A stretch of 64,000 bases of DNA, from positions 53,268-117,267 of the forward strand of contig JASANZ010002255.1 of assembly GCA_030849805.1 (NCBI GenBank), read 5' to 3'. Origin of the DNA: Sergeia podlipaevii (Eukaryota > Euglenozoa > Kinetoplastea > Trypanosomatida > Trypanosomatidae). Made by a program: the position numbers and the translations under genes. Below are positions 1 through 9,028 of the stretch, piece after piece; the first letter of the stretch is position 1; every line of letters begins with the position of its first letter. The notes beneath the pieces are model-generated. The model saw nothing but the letters and a program-made list of their open reading frames with translations, made no database searches and had not been told where the DNA came from.

Positions 1-314
1 GTTTCTTCTCCGCGCCTATAAGGAGCACTCCACACTAAGTGTGCAAATCGTGTTGCATCCTGCGCGTGCTCAAAGCTCACAACCAGCGGTGGCTCCCCAG
101 CCACAGTCACGGCGCATGTGTGCCCGTCTGCGCCATGTACAGCAGCATATTGTACTTTCTCAAGATGAATCGTGCGCGTGATGGCGTCTGCCTGGTCGCT
201 CAAACACACATACAACAGCGTGCCTGCATGATTGATCCGGACACGACGAGGAACGCAGCTACCATTTGCGTCTATTTTGGTGACTTGCACATCCAAAAGT
301 GAGCATTCAGTCAT
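1..314 (-). CDS. Partial protein gene at the left edge, N-terminal ~104 residues only; possible PH-like fold
   Basis: An ATG at 314 opens a minus-strand frame that stays open to base 1, so the gene continues beyond the window. The protein starts MTECSLLDVQVTKIDANG. The composition is that of the neighbouring coding regions and changes sharply to AT-rich at the ATG. A pyrimidine-rich tract and an AG acceptor lie about 35 bases upstream, as expected for a trans-spliced mRNA. The alternation of short hydrophobic stretches (around residues 35-41, 48-57, 65-75) and a final helix-like segment near residues 85-95 resembles a PH-type fold. That is a guess from pattern only. I do not recognise the family and assign no function. 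Confidence 0.7.
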   Translation of the reverse strand, partial: MTECSLLDVQVTKIDANGSCVPRRVRINHAGTLLYVCLSDQADAITRTIHLEKVQYAAVHGADGHTCAVTVAGEPPLVVSFEHAQDATRFAHLVWSAPYRRGEE

Positions 315-776
315 CTATATATGTGCAATATTAGTAGTACTAGGTGTGCTGTGTAAATACACAAGGCAAGCAGCCAGCAAAAGGGAGAGGGGGAAAAAAA
401 GCAAACGACAACGAGAACAACGATGGGCCGCCCCCCCAACCAGGTAGCAAGTTGAGTGCCTTCCTCCGCTGTTCAAATTTTCAATAAAATCAAAAGCGGA
501 GAAGTGTCCTTTGTCCCCTCCTCACTATTGATACGAGATCCAGAGAAAAGAAAAAGAAGAGAAAAAAGAGGGTATAGAGGCCACCGAAGCGCTGCTATAA
601 TACAAATGTAATCCATCATTGGAGAAAAGACAAAAATGGTTCACACACCATCTTCCCTTCTATATTCAAAGTATGCATAGGAAACTAGAAAAGCATTCGT
701 GTTCATGTTTTCTCTTTAGCTATTTTTTTCTCTTCAAAATTCACAATATGGAGGAAAAAAAGAAAAAGAAGCAAAG
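315..776. other. Intergenic spacer, edge gene / ARPC1
   Basis: Contains the 5' UTR and splice signal of the edge gene and the presumed 3' UTR of ARPC1. There is a short C run near 431-438 and several A-rich stretches. No gene seen. Confidence 0.6.
349..400 (-). promoter_or_regulatory. Putative trans-splicing signal (polypyrimidine tract plus AG) for the edge gene
   Basis: On the minus strand a C/T-rich tract (plus-strand purines 379-400) is followed by the first AG at 350-349, giving a predicted 5' UTR of about 34 bases before the ATG at 314. This supports both the strand and the start of the truncated gene. The actual acceptor is inferred, not shown. Confidence 0.5.
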
Positions 777-2009
777 TCACTTGGACGTCCACCATGTTCC
801 AATACGTCCATCTGCACCGGCAGTGGCAAACACAATGGCTCCCTTGCCATCGTCAGAAAATAGCCTTCTCTGACCGAGGCAGCACCTCACACAGTTGATT
901 CCGGATGTATGATGCACAAGTCCGGTCACTGTTGCCAGCACAGCCTCCTCCTGCTCCTCTTCCTTGCCGCTCCTACTGTCACCCCCAGCGCTACTGCTCA
1001 GGTATCCATCTGCTGTCCAAGCGCCGGCATACGTCCACTGACCAGACCGTAAAGAGCAAATAAGAAAAGGGTAAGCATCGTACCCTCCGCACACCAGCGC
1101 GGTGTCCGAGATGAAGTCACATGATTTCGCCGGCAGTGTGGTCAGTGACACAGTAGAGACAAGGAGCAAAGCAGCTCTGGCTGCGTCCTCCACGTCTTCT
1201 GCTAGCTGCATGACATGCACTCTGCTATCATGTGTAGCCACCGCTAGCACGAGGCCAGAGGGGCTCCAGGAGAGAGCATGCACCCAGGCAGCGATACGAC
1301 TGCGCGCATAAACGTGGCCAAACTCCCTGGCTCCGGTGCTTTTGCCATCCACCTTCTTCATCAAAGTCGACACCAGGCACACGGAGCTGTCAAGTGAGCC
1401 AGTGGCCAGCATCGTGTTGTCCGTCGGATGTGCGGCAGCTGCGGTGAGGATGCTGCTGTGCACCTCCTCCATTACGCGGCACACCCACCATCTTTCATCT
1501 GGGTCGTACCGGCCTACAGCAAGATTGCCTGAAGCAGAGCCAACGTACAGCTTCACGCCGGACGCATTCCACGCGGCTGTGGTGAGACCATGACTGACAG
1601 CTGCATCCAACATGACAAGCTGAGGTACCCACTTCTTGGACGGTGCTAGAGGAGTTGCTGTTGTTCTCGCTACAGCTACTGCCGCCACTACATCAGTACC
1701 CTTGTTGATCGAGGCCGATTCCTCATCCCGTACCCATACAAGAGCACTACGATCGTGTGCGCAACTAAGAAGCTGGTCCTTCTCTGAGTGCCATACGATG
1801 CAAGAGACGGTGGACTCGTGATGGTCCAGGGTCTGTGCAGGAACCCATTTGGTGCTGTCGCGGAGGTCCGGGGAGCAATCTACAATGTGAATAAGACGAC
1901 TGCTGCCGGAGGAGAAGGCGACCATGGTGGCATCCTTGTTAAATGCGCAGCAGGTGATGGGCCTATCGCTGAGACAGAAGGAAGATGATGCTGTACGCTG
2001 TGCCATCAT
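777..2009 (-). CDS. ARPC1: Arp2/3 complex subunit 1 (ARPC1/p41), WD40 protein
   Basis: About 410 residues; metazoan ARPC1 is about 370. Family-typical segments occur in the expected order: a first blade beginning CCAFNKDATMVAF; HHESTVSCIVWHSEKDQLLS with an aspartate-containing SCAHDRSALVWV; ERWWVCRVMEEVHSSILT followed by HPTDNTMLATGSLD; and WVHALSWSPSGLVLAVATHD. These match the ARPC1 blades (WWVC and GWVHG motifs) rather than a generic WD40 protein. ARPC1 is a beta-propeller that, with ARPC4/5, scaffolds the Arp2/3 actin-nucleating complex. The frame extends eight codons upstream only through a TTG, so I chose the first in-frame ATG (2009; a second follows at 2006). An out-of-frame ATG lies four bases upstream. 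Extra Ala/Thr-rich insertions and a Gly/Glu-rich loop near the C-terminus explain the added length. Confidence 0.85.
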   Translation of the reverse strand: MMAQRTASSSFCLSDRPITCCAFNKDATMVAFSSGSSRLIHIVDCSPDLRDSTKWVPAQTLDHHESTVSCIVWHSEKDQLLSCAHDRSALVWVRDEESASINKGTDVVAAVAVARTTATPLAPSKKWVPQLVMLDAAVSHGLTTAAWNASGVKLYVGSASGNLAVGRYDPDERWWVCRVMEEVHSSILTAAAAHPTDNTMLATGSLDSSVCLVSTLMKKVDGKSTGAREFGHVYARSRIAAWVHALSWSPSGLVLAVATHDSRVHVMQLAEDVEDAARAALLLVSTVSLTTLPAKSCDFISDTALVCGGYDAYPFLICSLRSGQWTYAGAWTADGYLSSSAGGDSRSGKEEEQEEAVLATVTGLVHHTSGINCVRCCLGQRRLFSDDGKGAIVFATAGADGRIGTWWTSK

Positions 2010-2463
2010 ACATGTACTTACAGGAAAAAGCAAGGGAAAAAAATAATTTTTAATAGGCAGGGAGAATGGGGTGGATATAGGCGAGGAGAAGAAAAAAAAA
2101 AGTTATGTATTCGCTGAAAGGGTAATGACTTCCTGTGTCAAGTAAAGTGTATCTATGTGTTCGTTGCTGTTGTGCATACTGTACTTGGTGGAGAGGCGTA
2201 AAGTAAAAAAAAAAGTGGGAGAAAAAAAGCAGAATATTAGCATCAATTAGACTACGAACAACTTTCATTCATATCTTTAAAAAAAAAAGGGGACTGAGTT
2301 CCTGCGACATAGGTACAATAGCGTCACTACACTAGAGTCGATTATTGCGTCTCTCTCTTTCTCTCTATATGCCTCTTTCATTGCCTATTGTTGTGCTAAG
2401 TATATATATTATAGTTAACAGTCTCTGTGAATGTAAATTAAAAGAGAGAGGGCGATGATTCAG
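2010..2463. other. Intergenic spacer, ARPC1 / PPR gene
   Basis: AT-rich. Plus-strand purine tracts near 2025-2042, 2086-2101 and 2208-2229 are candidate minus-strand polypyrimidine tracts for ARPC1 trans-splicing. A (TC)-rich run lies near 2351-2366 and a TA run near 2401-2410. No gene seen. Confidence 0.6.
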
Positions 2464-5400
2464 TCACTCCTCTGACATGAGCGCTATCAGCATCTCCGCA
2501 TCGAGATCCTCCTCACTCGACAGCGCCATTGCCATGGGAGCAGCACCGGTGCAGCTGCCACCACTCGCAACCTTCTCCCCCTCTTCCTTCTTTACTGTGG
2601 CACTGCCTGAGCCGCCCTTTATGATGGCGCGATAGAGCTCACTCGCGACATGATTGTCAAGAACATTCAGATTCTTTTCCTCCTCAGACCTCCGCTGCTG
2701 CTGCTCTTCCTTCTCATCAGAGCGCCCCTTCCTCACAATAGCTAGAGTAGGTGGGACCCAGTTGGGGGCCGTGCGGGGGTTGTGGTAGTACACATTTTTC
2801 AATGCTCTGCGCAACCCAGCGCACTCGACTTCACCCTCCTCTTCATCGCCACCACCATCACTCTCTTCAGTGTCGTCCACGTCCTCTGACGCATGACCTG
2901 GCGTACCAGGTGGGAAGTTCGGCGCAGTTGCATGTCGCCGCTGCCGTTGCGTGCCCTTGAGGTACTGCTGCTTGAGTCCCACCACATACCTACCACACTT
3001 CAGAAAGTTCCCCGAGACGAGCACGATGGACGCCCCAGCCTCAGCATAGAGTTTGTTAGGGCTATTTACAATATCCAAGCGCGCGAGGTTAATGGCAAAC
3101 GCGGCGCAGCGGGCAAACCAGTCACTCGCAGAGATGCCATAGCGTCTGGTGTCCCGACTGAGCGCGAGTTCCTCCTCAAGAGACACTAAATGGATGACGT
3201 CTCTGTACTCATTCAGAAACTTCACCAGCCTGCGCCGACGATGCTCCACCATGGCGCCGTGCTCACTGCCTGCGTTCTGCCAGATGGAGTCGTGCAGACT
3301 AGCCTGGGGCCCAGCCACGGTGAGACCTTCCACCCTGCGGCCTGACCCCTCTTGTAGCAGAAGTAGGGAGGAGTATGGAATCACTACCGCGGAGTAGTAG
3401 TGAATAAAAGGCAGCACACACGCATCTAGGTCCGCCAACACGTCTGGGGCGAGCACCGCAATGCACGTTGCCTCCCCTGCAGGGATGCATGTAGGGGCTT
3501 GTGGCGGTATTTCAGTAAAGCGATTCATACGCTGCTGCGAGACACGGAGAAGAGGTTTCATGTACTTTCCAAGCCGCGGGTCCAATGTAGGATCAATGCG
3601 TAAGCGCATAAGGGCGTGTTCAAGGGAGCGAAGGTAGAGCGGGTAGCGTTCTAGAAGAAGCTGCTCCAGCGCTGGACCTTGTGTGTCACTGCATAGCGCC
3701 GTCAGGCGCGGTATGTAGCCGCCGCCATAAGCACCGTTGTCTACCTGCTGCTGCTGCTCATGCGCTGGTAATGCTGGAGTGAGATCGGCGAGAGCGCGGA
3801 GTGCGCTTTCATGAATATCAAACAATTGCAGCGCGGTCTGAACGCCTTTCGCCTTCTGCTGTGCGGCGGCGTGAATGAGAAAGGCATACGTGTTGGGTGT
3901 TGGCGCGATGTGATAACGGTCCACCATCATATCTAGCACCTCTTGCGCCTCACGCAGCGTCGCGGCGCCTGCAAGCACCGCGTGAAAGGCGCTTCGAGTC
4001 AGTGGAGCACCAGCTTCAGCAAGCACCTCCAACATCTGTCGAGCATCCGGCCCGTACCCCGCGTTGGTGTAAGATAAGAGCAAGTTAGCGTACAGCTGTG
4101 GCGTAAAGCTATCCGCCCCGCCGGGTACTACTTGCCGAGCCTCATGATAAAAGGCAAAAGCGTGCGTAGGCTCTCGCGTCGAGGCGCAACACGCGATGAG
4201 AGCGGAGTACGTGTCCACGGAGGGTTGCAAAAATCCATCCCTGAGGCGCCGGTACAGGGCAAGCGCAACGGACATGCGCTGAGGGTTATCAGTGGCTCGG
4301 CTGACAGCGTCAATAAGACTTGTGTACAGTGGCACAGAGACGGGAACGGCTTGCGCTGCCTCACTAGTGACAAGAAGTTCCTGAAGCGCCGCAAAGTCGG
4401 CTGCATTGTTGCTACTACGCGCAAGAGCCACCAGGGCAGAGGAGAGGTCGCTGCTTTCCAGTAGGAAGCGACCCGCTTCAGCGTGGTGCAGGAGACGTCG
4501 GTAGAGTGTGCTGGCAATCTCAAAGTTTCTTTCCTTGCCCCCGCAGCATTCAATAGCGGTGATGTGGTCCGTGGCTGTGACGGGGTGCAGCGCGGACTGC
4601 ACCTCCTTCTCCACAACAGCAACGACATCATCAATGCAAAAATCATTGTCGTCACCATCATCGTCTCCTTCGCTTCTTCCTCCGCGGCCACTACTACTAC
4701 TATCGCTACTATGTCTCAGGCTCGAGCGGTCTGACACGACGATGAGTTCTTCAAGCGCGCTGACTGCGGTAATGTGATCTCCTGTCGTGCGCGCCACGTT
4801 GAGCACGCCACGGAGTACCTCCATATATACTGGCACCGGCAGTGTCCACTCAAGCAGAGATGAAAGTGTGGAGGGAAAACCGAGGAGAGGAGATATTTCT
4901 AATTCCGTTACCACAGGAGACACTGCTGTTGTTAATATTGTTGCTTGACCGATAACTTCCTCCTTCTCTCTTTCCACGTTTTGTTTTAGCAATAGTTGTC
5001 CTCCAGCAGCTGCCTCCTGTGCTGCCCCAAACCTACTCGCTGTCTCTTCCTGCTTGTGCATCCATGAATGCACTGCGTCGCTAAAGTCAGACAAGCGCTG
5101 CAGTTCTTGCTGAAGTGCCAGGCCACTCTCCCTGTCCCCAATCACTTCTGAGGCCTGCACCACGTCGTGGACGTCCGCCTGCACGGTTCTCATGATAGCT
5201 GCCACATCAGTCCGCCGGGAAAGGGAGGTGATGGCCTGTGACAGACGAGCAAGTGCTGCGTCAAAGCCCTCTTCTTCTTCCTCCTCTTTGCTCCTAAGTT
5301 CATCTCCTGGGAGCTTGTCTTGCTGTCCTTGAGAACTCACCAAGTATTTTCTGAGAAGTGCCTGCAGCCTGCTCACTTCCTTCAGCAAGTCCACTAGCAC

Positions 5401-5913
5401 CACGAGCGGCCCTGGTGCGTACGGTGTACGCGCGATGTCAGTGATGGAGTCGTACCTTCCATGCTGTAAGCGGTGACGGTATGCAAGGGCAGACAGCGGG
5501 TCGACCGAAGGGGTGGAGACAAACGGCGTTCCCATGTCTGCTTTCTTGAAGGATAGCGCTGTTTGTTCCTCCTCATCAAGTTCATTCCTTGTGCACCCAT
5601 CATGCGCTGCCGAATTCGTCCCCTTATTCTTCTGAGGTGATGGCTTAAGAATCACTGCAGAGACTGGGTCAAAGTCGCGATGGTGCCTTGTTGAGGCGAA
5701 GCTCGTGCTGCCGCTACTGGAGAGGGGAGAGTTGCGAGCTGCTTCTGCCCCTGAGGCCCTACTGCCTCTGTGATCTGACGTTCCCCTCGCCGGGAAACGA
5801 CTAGAGGCGTAGTAGACCTTTTGAAGGGCAAGAGCGCTGCTGAGGGGAGGTAGTACCGACAGACGACGCCTGTCAGTGATACCGCGAGCAAACTGTCGTG
5901 TGTTGGTGAGCAT
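2464..5913 (-). CDS. Large PPR-repeat protein with PIN-like C-terminal domain, probably mitochondrial
   Basis: About 1149 residues. The N-terminus (MLTNTRQFARGITDRRRLSV) is basic with no acidic residue until about residue 14, as in mitochondrial presequences. A low-complexity and coiled region follows. Residues roughly 520-705 hold four to five pentatricopeptide-type helical pairs (for example VDTYSALIACCASTREPTHA and PNTYAFLIHAAAQQKA), which bind RNA in known PPR proteins. Residues roughly 810-980 resemble a PIN/NYN-type fold: a strand VLAPDVLADLDACVL, a VVIPYSSLLLL strand, an acidic segment around EEELALSRD, and a late strand SIVLVSGNFLKC. The usual final catalytic Asp is not evident, so activity is doubtful. 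The C-terminus is Glu/Lys/Gln-rich. Trypanosomatid mitochondria use many PPR proteins in RNA processing and ribosome assembly; the specific role is unknown. The upstream in-frame extension starts only at TTG in a CA repeat, so ATG 5913 was chosen. Confidence 0.75.
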   Translation of the reverse strand: MLTNTRQFARGITDRRRLSVLPPLSSALALQKVYYASSRFPARGTSDHRGSRASGAEAARNSPLSSSGSTSFASTRHHRDFDPVSAVILKPSPQKNKGTNSAAHDGCTRNELDEEEQTALSFKKADMGTPFVSTPSVDPLSALAYRHRLQHGRYDSITDIARTPYAPGPLVVLVDLLKEVSRLQALLRKYLVSSQGQQDKLPGDELRSKEEEEEEGFDAALARLSQAITSLSRRTDVAAIMRTVQADVHDVVQASEVIGDRESGLALQQELQRLSDFSDAVHSWMHKQEETASRFGAAQEAAAGGQLLLKQNVEREKEEVIGQATILTTAVSPVVTELEISPLLGFPSTLSSLLEWTLPVPVYMEVLRGVLNVARTTGDHITAVSALEELIVVSDRSSLRHSSDSSSSGRGGRSEGDDDGDDNDFCIDDVVAVVEKEVQSALHPVTATDHITAIECCGGKERNFEIASTLYRRLLHHAEAGRFLLESSDLSSALVALARSSNNAADFAALQELLVTSEAAQAVPVSVPLYTSLIDAVSRATDNPQRMSVALALYRRLRDGFLQPSVDTYSALIACCASTREPTHAFAFYHEARQVVPGGADSFTPQLYANLLLSYTNAGYGPDARQMLEVLAEAGAPLTRSAFHAVLAGAATLREAQEVLDMMVDRYHIAPTPNTYAFLIHAAAQQKAKGVQTALQLFDIHESALRALADLTPALPAHEQQQQVDNGAYGGGYIPRLTALCSDTQGPALEQLLLERYPLYLRSLEHALMRLRIDPTLDPRLGKYMKPLLRVSQQRMNRFTEIPPQAPTCIPAGEATCIAVLAPDVLADLDACVLPFIHYYSAVVIPYSSLLLLQEGSGRRVEGLTVAGPQASLHDSIWQNAGSEHGAMVEHRRRRLVKFLNEYRDVIHLVSLEEELALSRDTRRYGISASDWFARCAAFAINLARLDIVNSPNKLYAEAGASIVLVSGNFLKCGRYVVGLKQQYLKGTQRQRRHATAPNFPPGTPGHASEDVDDTEESDGGGDEEEGEVECAGLRRALKNVYYHNPRTAPNWVPPTLAIVRKGRSDEKEEQQQRRSEEEKNLNVLDNHVASELYRAIIKGGSGSATVKKEEGEKVASGGSCTGAAPMAMALSSEEDLDAEMLIALMSEE

Positions 5914-6538
5914 ATTACATTTAAATGAAAAAAAAAAAAGCACACACACACACACACACACAAGAAGAGACAAAACGTAAAGGGCAAAAAAGGAAAGCTT
6001 CTATTTTTTTTTTGTGTGTGTGTTTCCAAAATGCTTTCTTGTGATATGGGAGAAAACAACAACAACAAGATAGCCGTTATCATATATAAAATATACATTT
6101 GGGAGAGAGAGAAAATGAGATGCACACAGAGGAATGAAAAGCAACACACACCCACACAGACAGACAGAGAGATGTACTGTACATGAGTAAAATACATCAG
6201 TGAGGCAGAAAAAGTTAAGAAGAACGAAGAAAGAAAGAAAAAAAAAAGTGAATATTTTAGTCACAAAAACCACGTTTTTGTTGTTGTACAAAATGAACTT
6301 TTACTAAGCCACCAGGACCAAATACTCCATACACATTCTTTCTCTTCTTGTTCTTCTTGTTCTTCTTCTTCTCTTCTCCTTTTGAAGCCAAGGAAAAGAA
6401 GAAAAAAAAAAGAAAAGAAAAGAAGAAGAAAGAAGGAAAAGAAAAAAGTAATCACAAAAATACCGGCATGCCCCTCTATTTAAACACCACATAAAGGGAG
6501 AGCAAAAGAGAGAAAGAAAAAAAACCGAAATGCAGCCT
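5914..6538. other. Intergenic spacer, PPR gene / ALG1
   Basis: Contains an A run (5928-5939), a (CA)11 repeat (5941-5962), a T run near 6004-6013, and a CTT/TTC-rich stretch near 6340-6380 followed by A/G-rich sequence to about 6450. The frames through this region are simple-sequence artefacts. No gene seen. Confidence 0.6.
5941..5962. repeat. (CA)11 microsatellite in the 5' flank of the PPR gene
   Basis: Perfect dinucleotide repeat. On the transcribed strand it is (TG)11 and is followed by a 12-base T run just before the ATG. Confidence 0.9.
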
Positions 6539-9028
6539 TCATAGAAGCCTCTCCACTACGGGGTAAAGCGTAGTTTGCCAACTATCTTCCCATGTCGACG
6601 CCACCGCCCGCCGCGCTCGGGCCTGTGCTTGCGCCTCAGCCAGTGTGCGGCCATTGCGAGTGACTCTACCATCTCCTTGAAGACCTACCAGAGAAGCCAG
6701 AATGTATTCAAGATCGGTAGCGGAGGAGAAGAGCCACCCCCTCTCACACTCACCAACTCCGTCACACTGTTGCTGCTGTTGACCAGCAGTAATCCGATTT
6801 TCCTCTCCCATCAGCTCATAGATGGCACCGTACCGCAACGCGAGCACAGGGATACCAGCACCGATCATGTCGACTCCCTTCATGGGCAAATCGAGGCCAC
6901 TGGAAGAGATGTGCAGGCACAGACCAACATCAGCGGCCCCTAGAGTGAGTGCATACTGCTGGTATGACTGCAGGTACACTGTGCTAACGGTGACATATTC
7001 AGAAAGCCCTGCAGCGAGAACGGCGTCTTCAAAGCGGGCACGAGAGGGTCCTTTGCCGGTAATAAGAAGCCACACCTTTAGTGGCTGTGCCGAGAGCAGT
7101 TGAGGTTTCTGTCGTGCGAGTTGCGCTAGCCTTCCATACTCCCGTGCCAGACGGTGATCAAGACGTTGGAGAGCCTCTACCACGAGGGAGTAGTCATCAT
7201 CAGGAGTCCAGCTGGTGGAGCCAACGATGATGATGCCTTGTCTTCGCAGTTGCTGTTGCTGCGGGCGTGAGGAGTTGTAATTTGGGCCACCATCAGAGGA
7301 TGGGCTGGCGAGATCTTCATAAATCCACGCAGGCGGCGGAGCGATGCCCCATTCCGCAGCTCCATCGCCACTCTTCTCATTTCCCCTTGCAGTACCGCTA
7401 CTACTACCGTTACTATTAGTAACTGAGGTGGCAGAACTCGCTGTGCTGCCGCTACCCTCCTCTGCCCTAGCAGTCTGCAGCTCACTACCGTTGACTCCTG
7501 CTAGATAGCTATTCCCGCCGCTATTGTTATCCTTTGGACCGACGGTTTGCACAACTTCAGTGAGAAACTTGAGGCGCGAGGTAGGCCCAAAGAAAGACGG
7601 CGCCACGTCGTACAGAACGACAATGTTGTCCTCCACACCACCATCTGCCATCTGCTCCCTTTCTGAGTCTCGCTCAGTAGATTGAGGGTGCTCTGTGAAC
7701 AGCACCCTCTTCATCGCAAGCCACTTGTTTCTCTTCTCCGCGTCCCACAGCAAGTTCCTTCGCAGGGACTCTCGCATTGCCCTGCTGACGGTCACGTTCA
7801 CATCTCCATCACCAAAGTTGAGCTCAAGGGTCTTGTAGAGCCACATGACGAGAGCAGGGCGGTGTGCGGCTTTTAAAATGGTGTATCCATAATTGTGCCA
7901 GTCCACCACTAGTGCAGGGTAGAATACCCATCGTGAGGAGCGTGATGATTCACTTTTCTTTACAGTCCTCTCCAAGGAGCTATGATCTACGCCATTCACC
8001 ACTGACCCTACGAGGTGTGCGTTGTCACCATCACAGTAATGAGAGGAAGGTCCCGCTGCCGCTGGGCGAGAGCGGCGACAACACTGCTCTCTGATGTCGC
8101 GCAGTGCTCCAGTATTCATCCATGACGCAGGGACAATAAAAAGGTAGTAGACAACCGTGTCATACATGAGCACCATCACACGCACAATCTTCGCCACAAT
8201 CGTGAACGGTACAGAGGGCGGGCTCTGGATAAGAATAAGATCCGTCAAGAGAAGCTGTCCATGACTGTTGACCCGCGTCGCGCTTGCCCTCAGCATTAGC
8301 CAAGCGAACTGAAGAGCGTAGGCGATGGCCTTGTAGGCAGTGCACGCGATCCAGTTGAGGCACTTCAGCCCAAACAGCACCTGAAACCAATCGGGAGGGC
8401 TTGGTGGAGAGACAACGTACCGCGTCGAGAGCAGACACCCTGACAGCTGACGCGGGTACCACCTGGCAGCGTCACTTCCTCCTCTCTCAGTTGACGCTTC
8501 AGGTCTATCACGACTACTACGTGCACTGCGAACTGCATACCCGCAAGGCTCGTTGTTGCCTTCCTCCTTGCCATTGCTAGGGCCTCGCTCATAGGATACA
8601 TAGCTAGCTGGCCCTGCTGTCCCGCTCTTGAGCAGAGACTCGCTCAGTTGATTACCACAGTCAAGACCAATCAGTACAACTTCGTCAAAGCTGCCACACC
8701 GCGCGAGGCTGGCAGCGTGGTACTGCATACGTGGCGACCTTGCAAAGTCCCCCCCTACCACCACTACCGCCCGCCGCACGACGGCCTTCGTAGCGATGCG
8801 CATTGCCGCGGGCACAACGACCCCGTCATGAATGCTGCCGCCATCACTGGAGGTACCGACGACGGGGGAGTTGCGGATGAACCTATGTATGGCTCTGCGC
8901 GCGTTCAAGCGTCGTCGCCGCCCACTCCCAGCCCTCACGAGCAGAGCAAGGTCAATAGAGAACCACATCATCACCGCGCAGGCGAGAGGAAAAAGAAGAC
9001 TCCACGTAAGGTCCTCATATGAAAACAT
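6539..9028 (-). CDS. ALG1: Chitobiosyldiphosphodolichol beta-mannosyltransferase (ALG1), enlarged by insertions
   Basis: 829 residues against about 450-465 in yeast and human. ALG1 transfers the first mannose from GDP-mannose to GlcNAc2-PP-dolichol on the cytosolic face of the ER. An N-terminal membrane anchor spans about residues 9-32. Diagnostic segments are present in order: VVVVGGDFARSPRMQYHAAS; LILIQSPPSVPF; VVDWHNYGYTIL; ELNFGDGDVNVTVSRAMRE; VLYDVAPSFFGP; IIIVGSTSWTPDDDYSLVVE; LLITGKGP; and the GT-B donor-site region CLHISSSGLDLPMKGVDMIG ending in the conserved Glu of AIYELMGEEN. The extra length comes from Ser/Gly/Asn/Gln-rich insertions before the second Rossmann domain and two earlier loops. 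The ATG at 9028 directly precedes the hydrophobic anchor, and no upstream in-frame ATG is seen. Confidence 0.92.
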   Translation of the reverse strand: MFSYEDLTWSLLFPLACAVMMWFSIDLALLVRAGSGRRRRLNARRAIHRFIRNSPVVGTSSDGGSIHDGVVVPAAMRIATKAVVRRAVVVVGGDFARSPRMQYHAASLARCGSFDEVVLIGLDCGNQLSESLLKSGTAGPASYVSYERGPSNGKEEGNNEPCGYAVRSARSSRDRPEASTERGGSDAARWYPRQLSGCLLSTRYVVSPPSPPDWFQVLFGLKCLNWIACTAYKAIAYALQFAWLMLRASATRVNSHGQLLLTDLILIQSPPSVPFTIVAKIVRVMVLMYDTVVYYLFIVPASWMNTGALRDIREQCCRRSRPAAAGPSSHYCDGDNAHLVGSVVNGVDHSSLERTVKKSESSRSSRWVFYPALVVDWHNYGYTILKAAHRPALVMWLYKTLELNFGDGDVNVTVSRAMRESLRRNLLWDAEKRNKWLAMKRVLFTEHPQSTERDSEREQMADGGVEDNIVVLYDVAPSFFGPTSRLKFLTEVVQTVGPKDNNSGGNSYLAGVNGSELQTARAEEGSGSTASSATSVTNSNGSSSGTARGNEKSGDGAAEWGIAPPPAWIYEDLASPSSDGGPNYNSSRPQQQQLRRQGIIIVGSTSWTPDDDYSLVVEALQRLDHRLAREYGRLAQLARQKPQLLSAQPLKVWLLITGKGPSRARFEDAVLAAGLSEYVTVSTVYLQSYQQYALTLGAADVGLCLHISSSGLDLPMKGVDMIGAGIPVLALRYGAIYELMGEENRITAGQQQQQCDGVGECERGWLFSSATDLEYILASLVGLQGDGRVTRNGRTLAEAQAQARARRAVASTWEDSWQTTLYPVVERLL

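Noticed and set aside
5914..6197. Minus-strand frames and N-terminal extensions through the CA repeat upstream of the PPR gene
   Set aside because: They consist of Val-Cys and Phe runs from simple repeats and begin at non-ATG codons or inside the leader.
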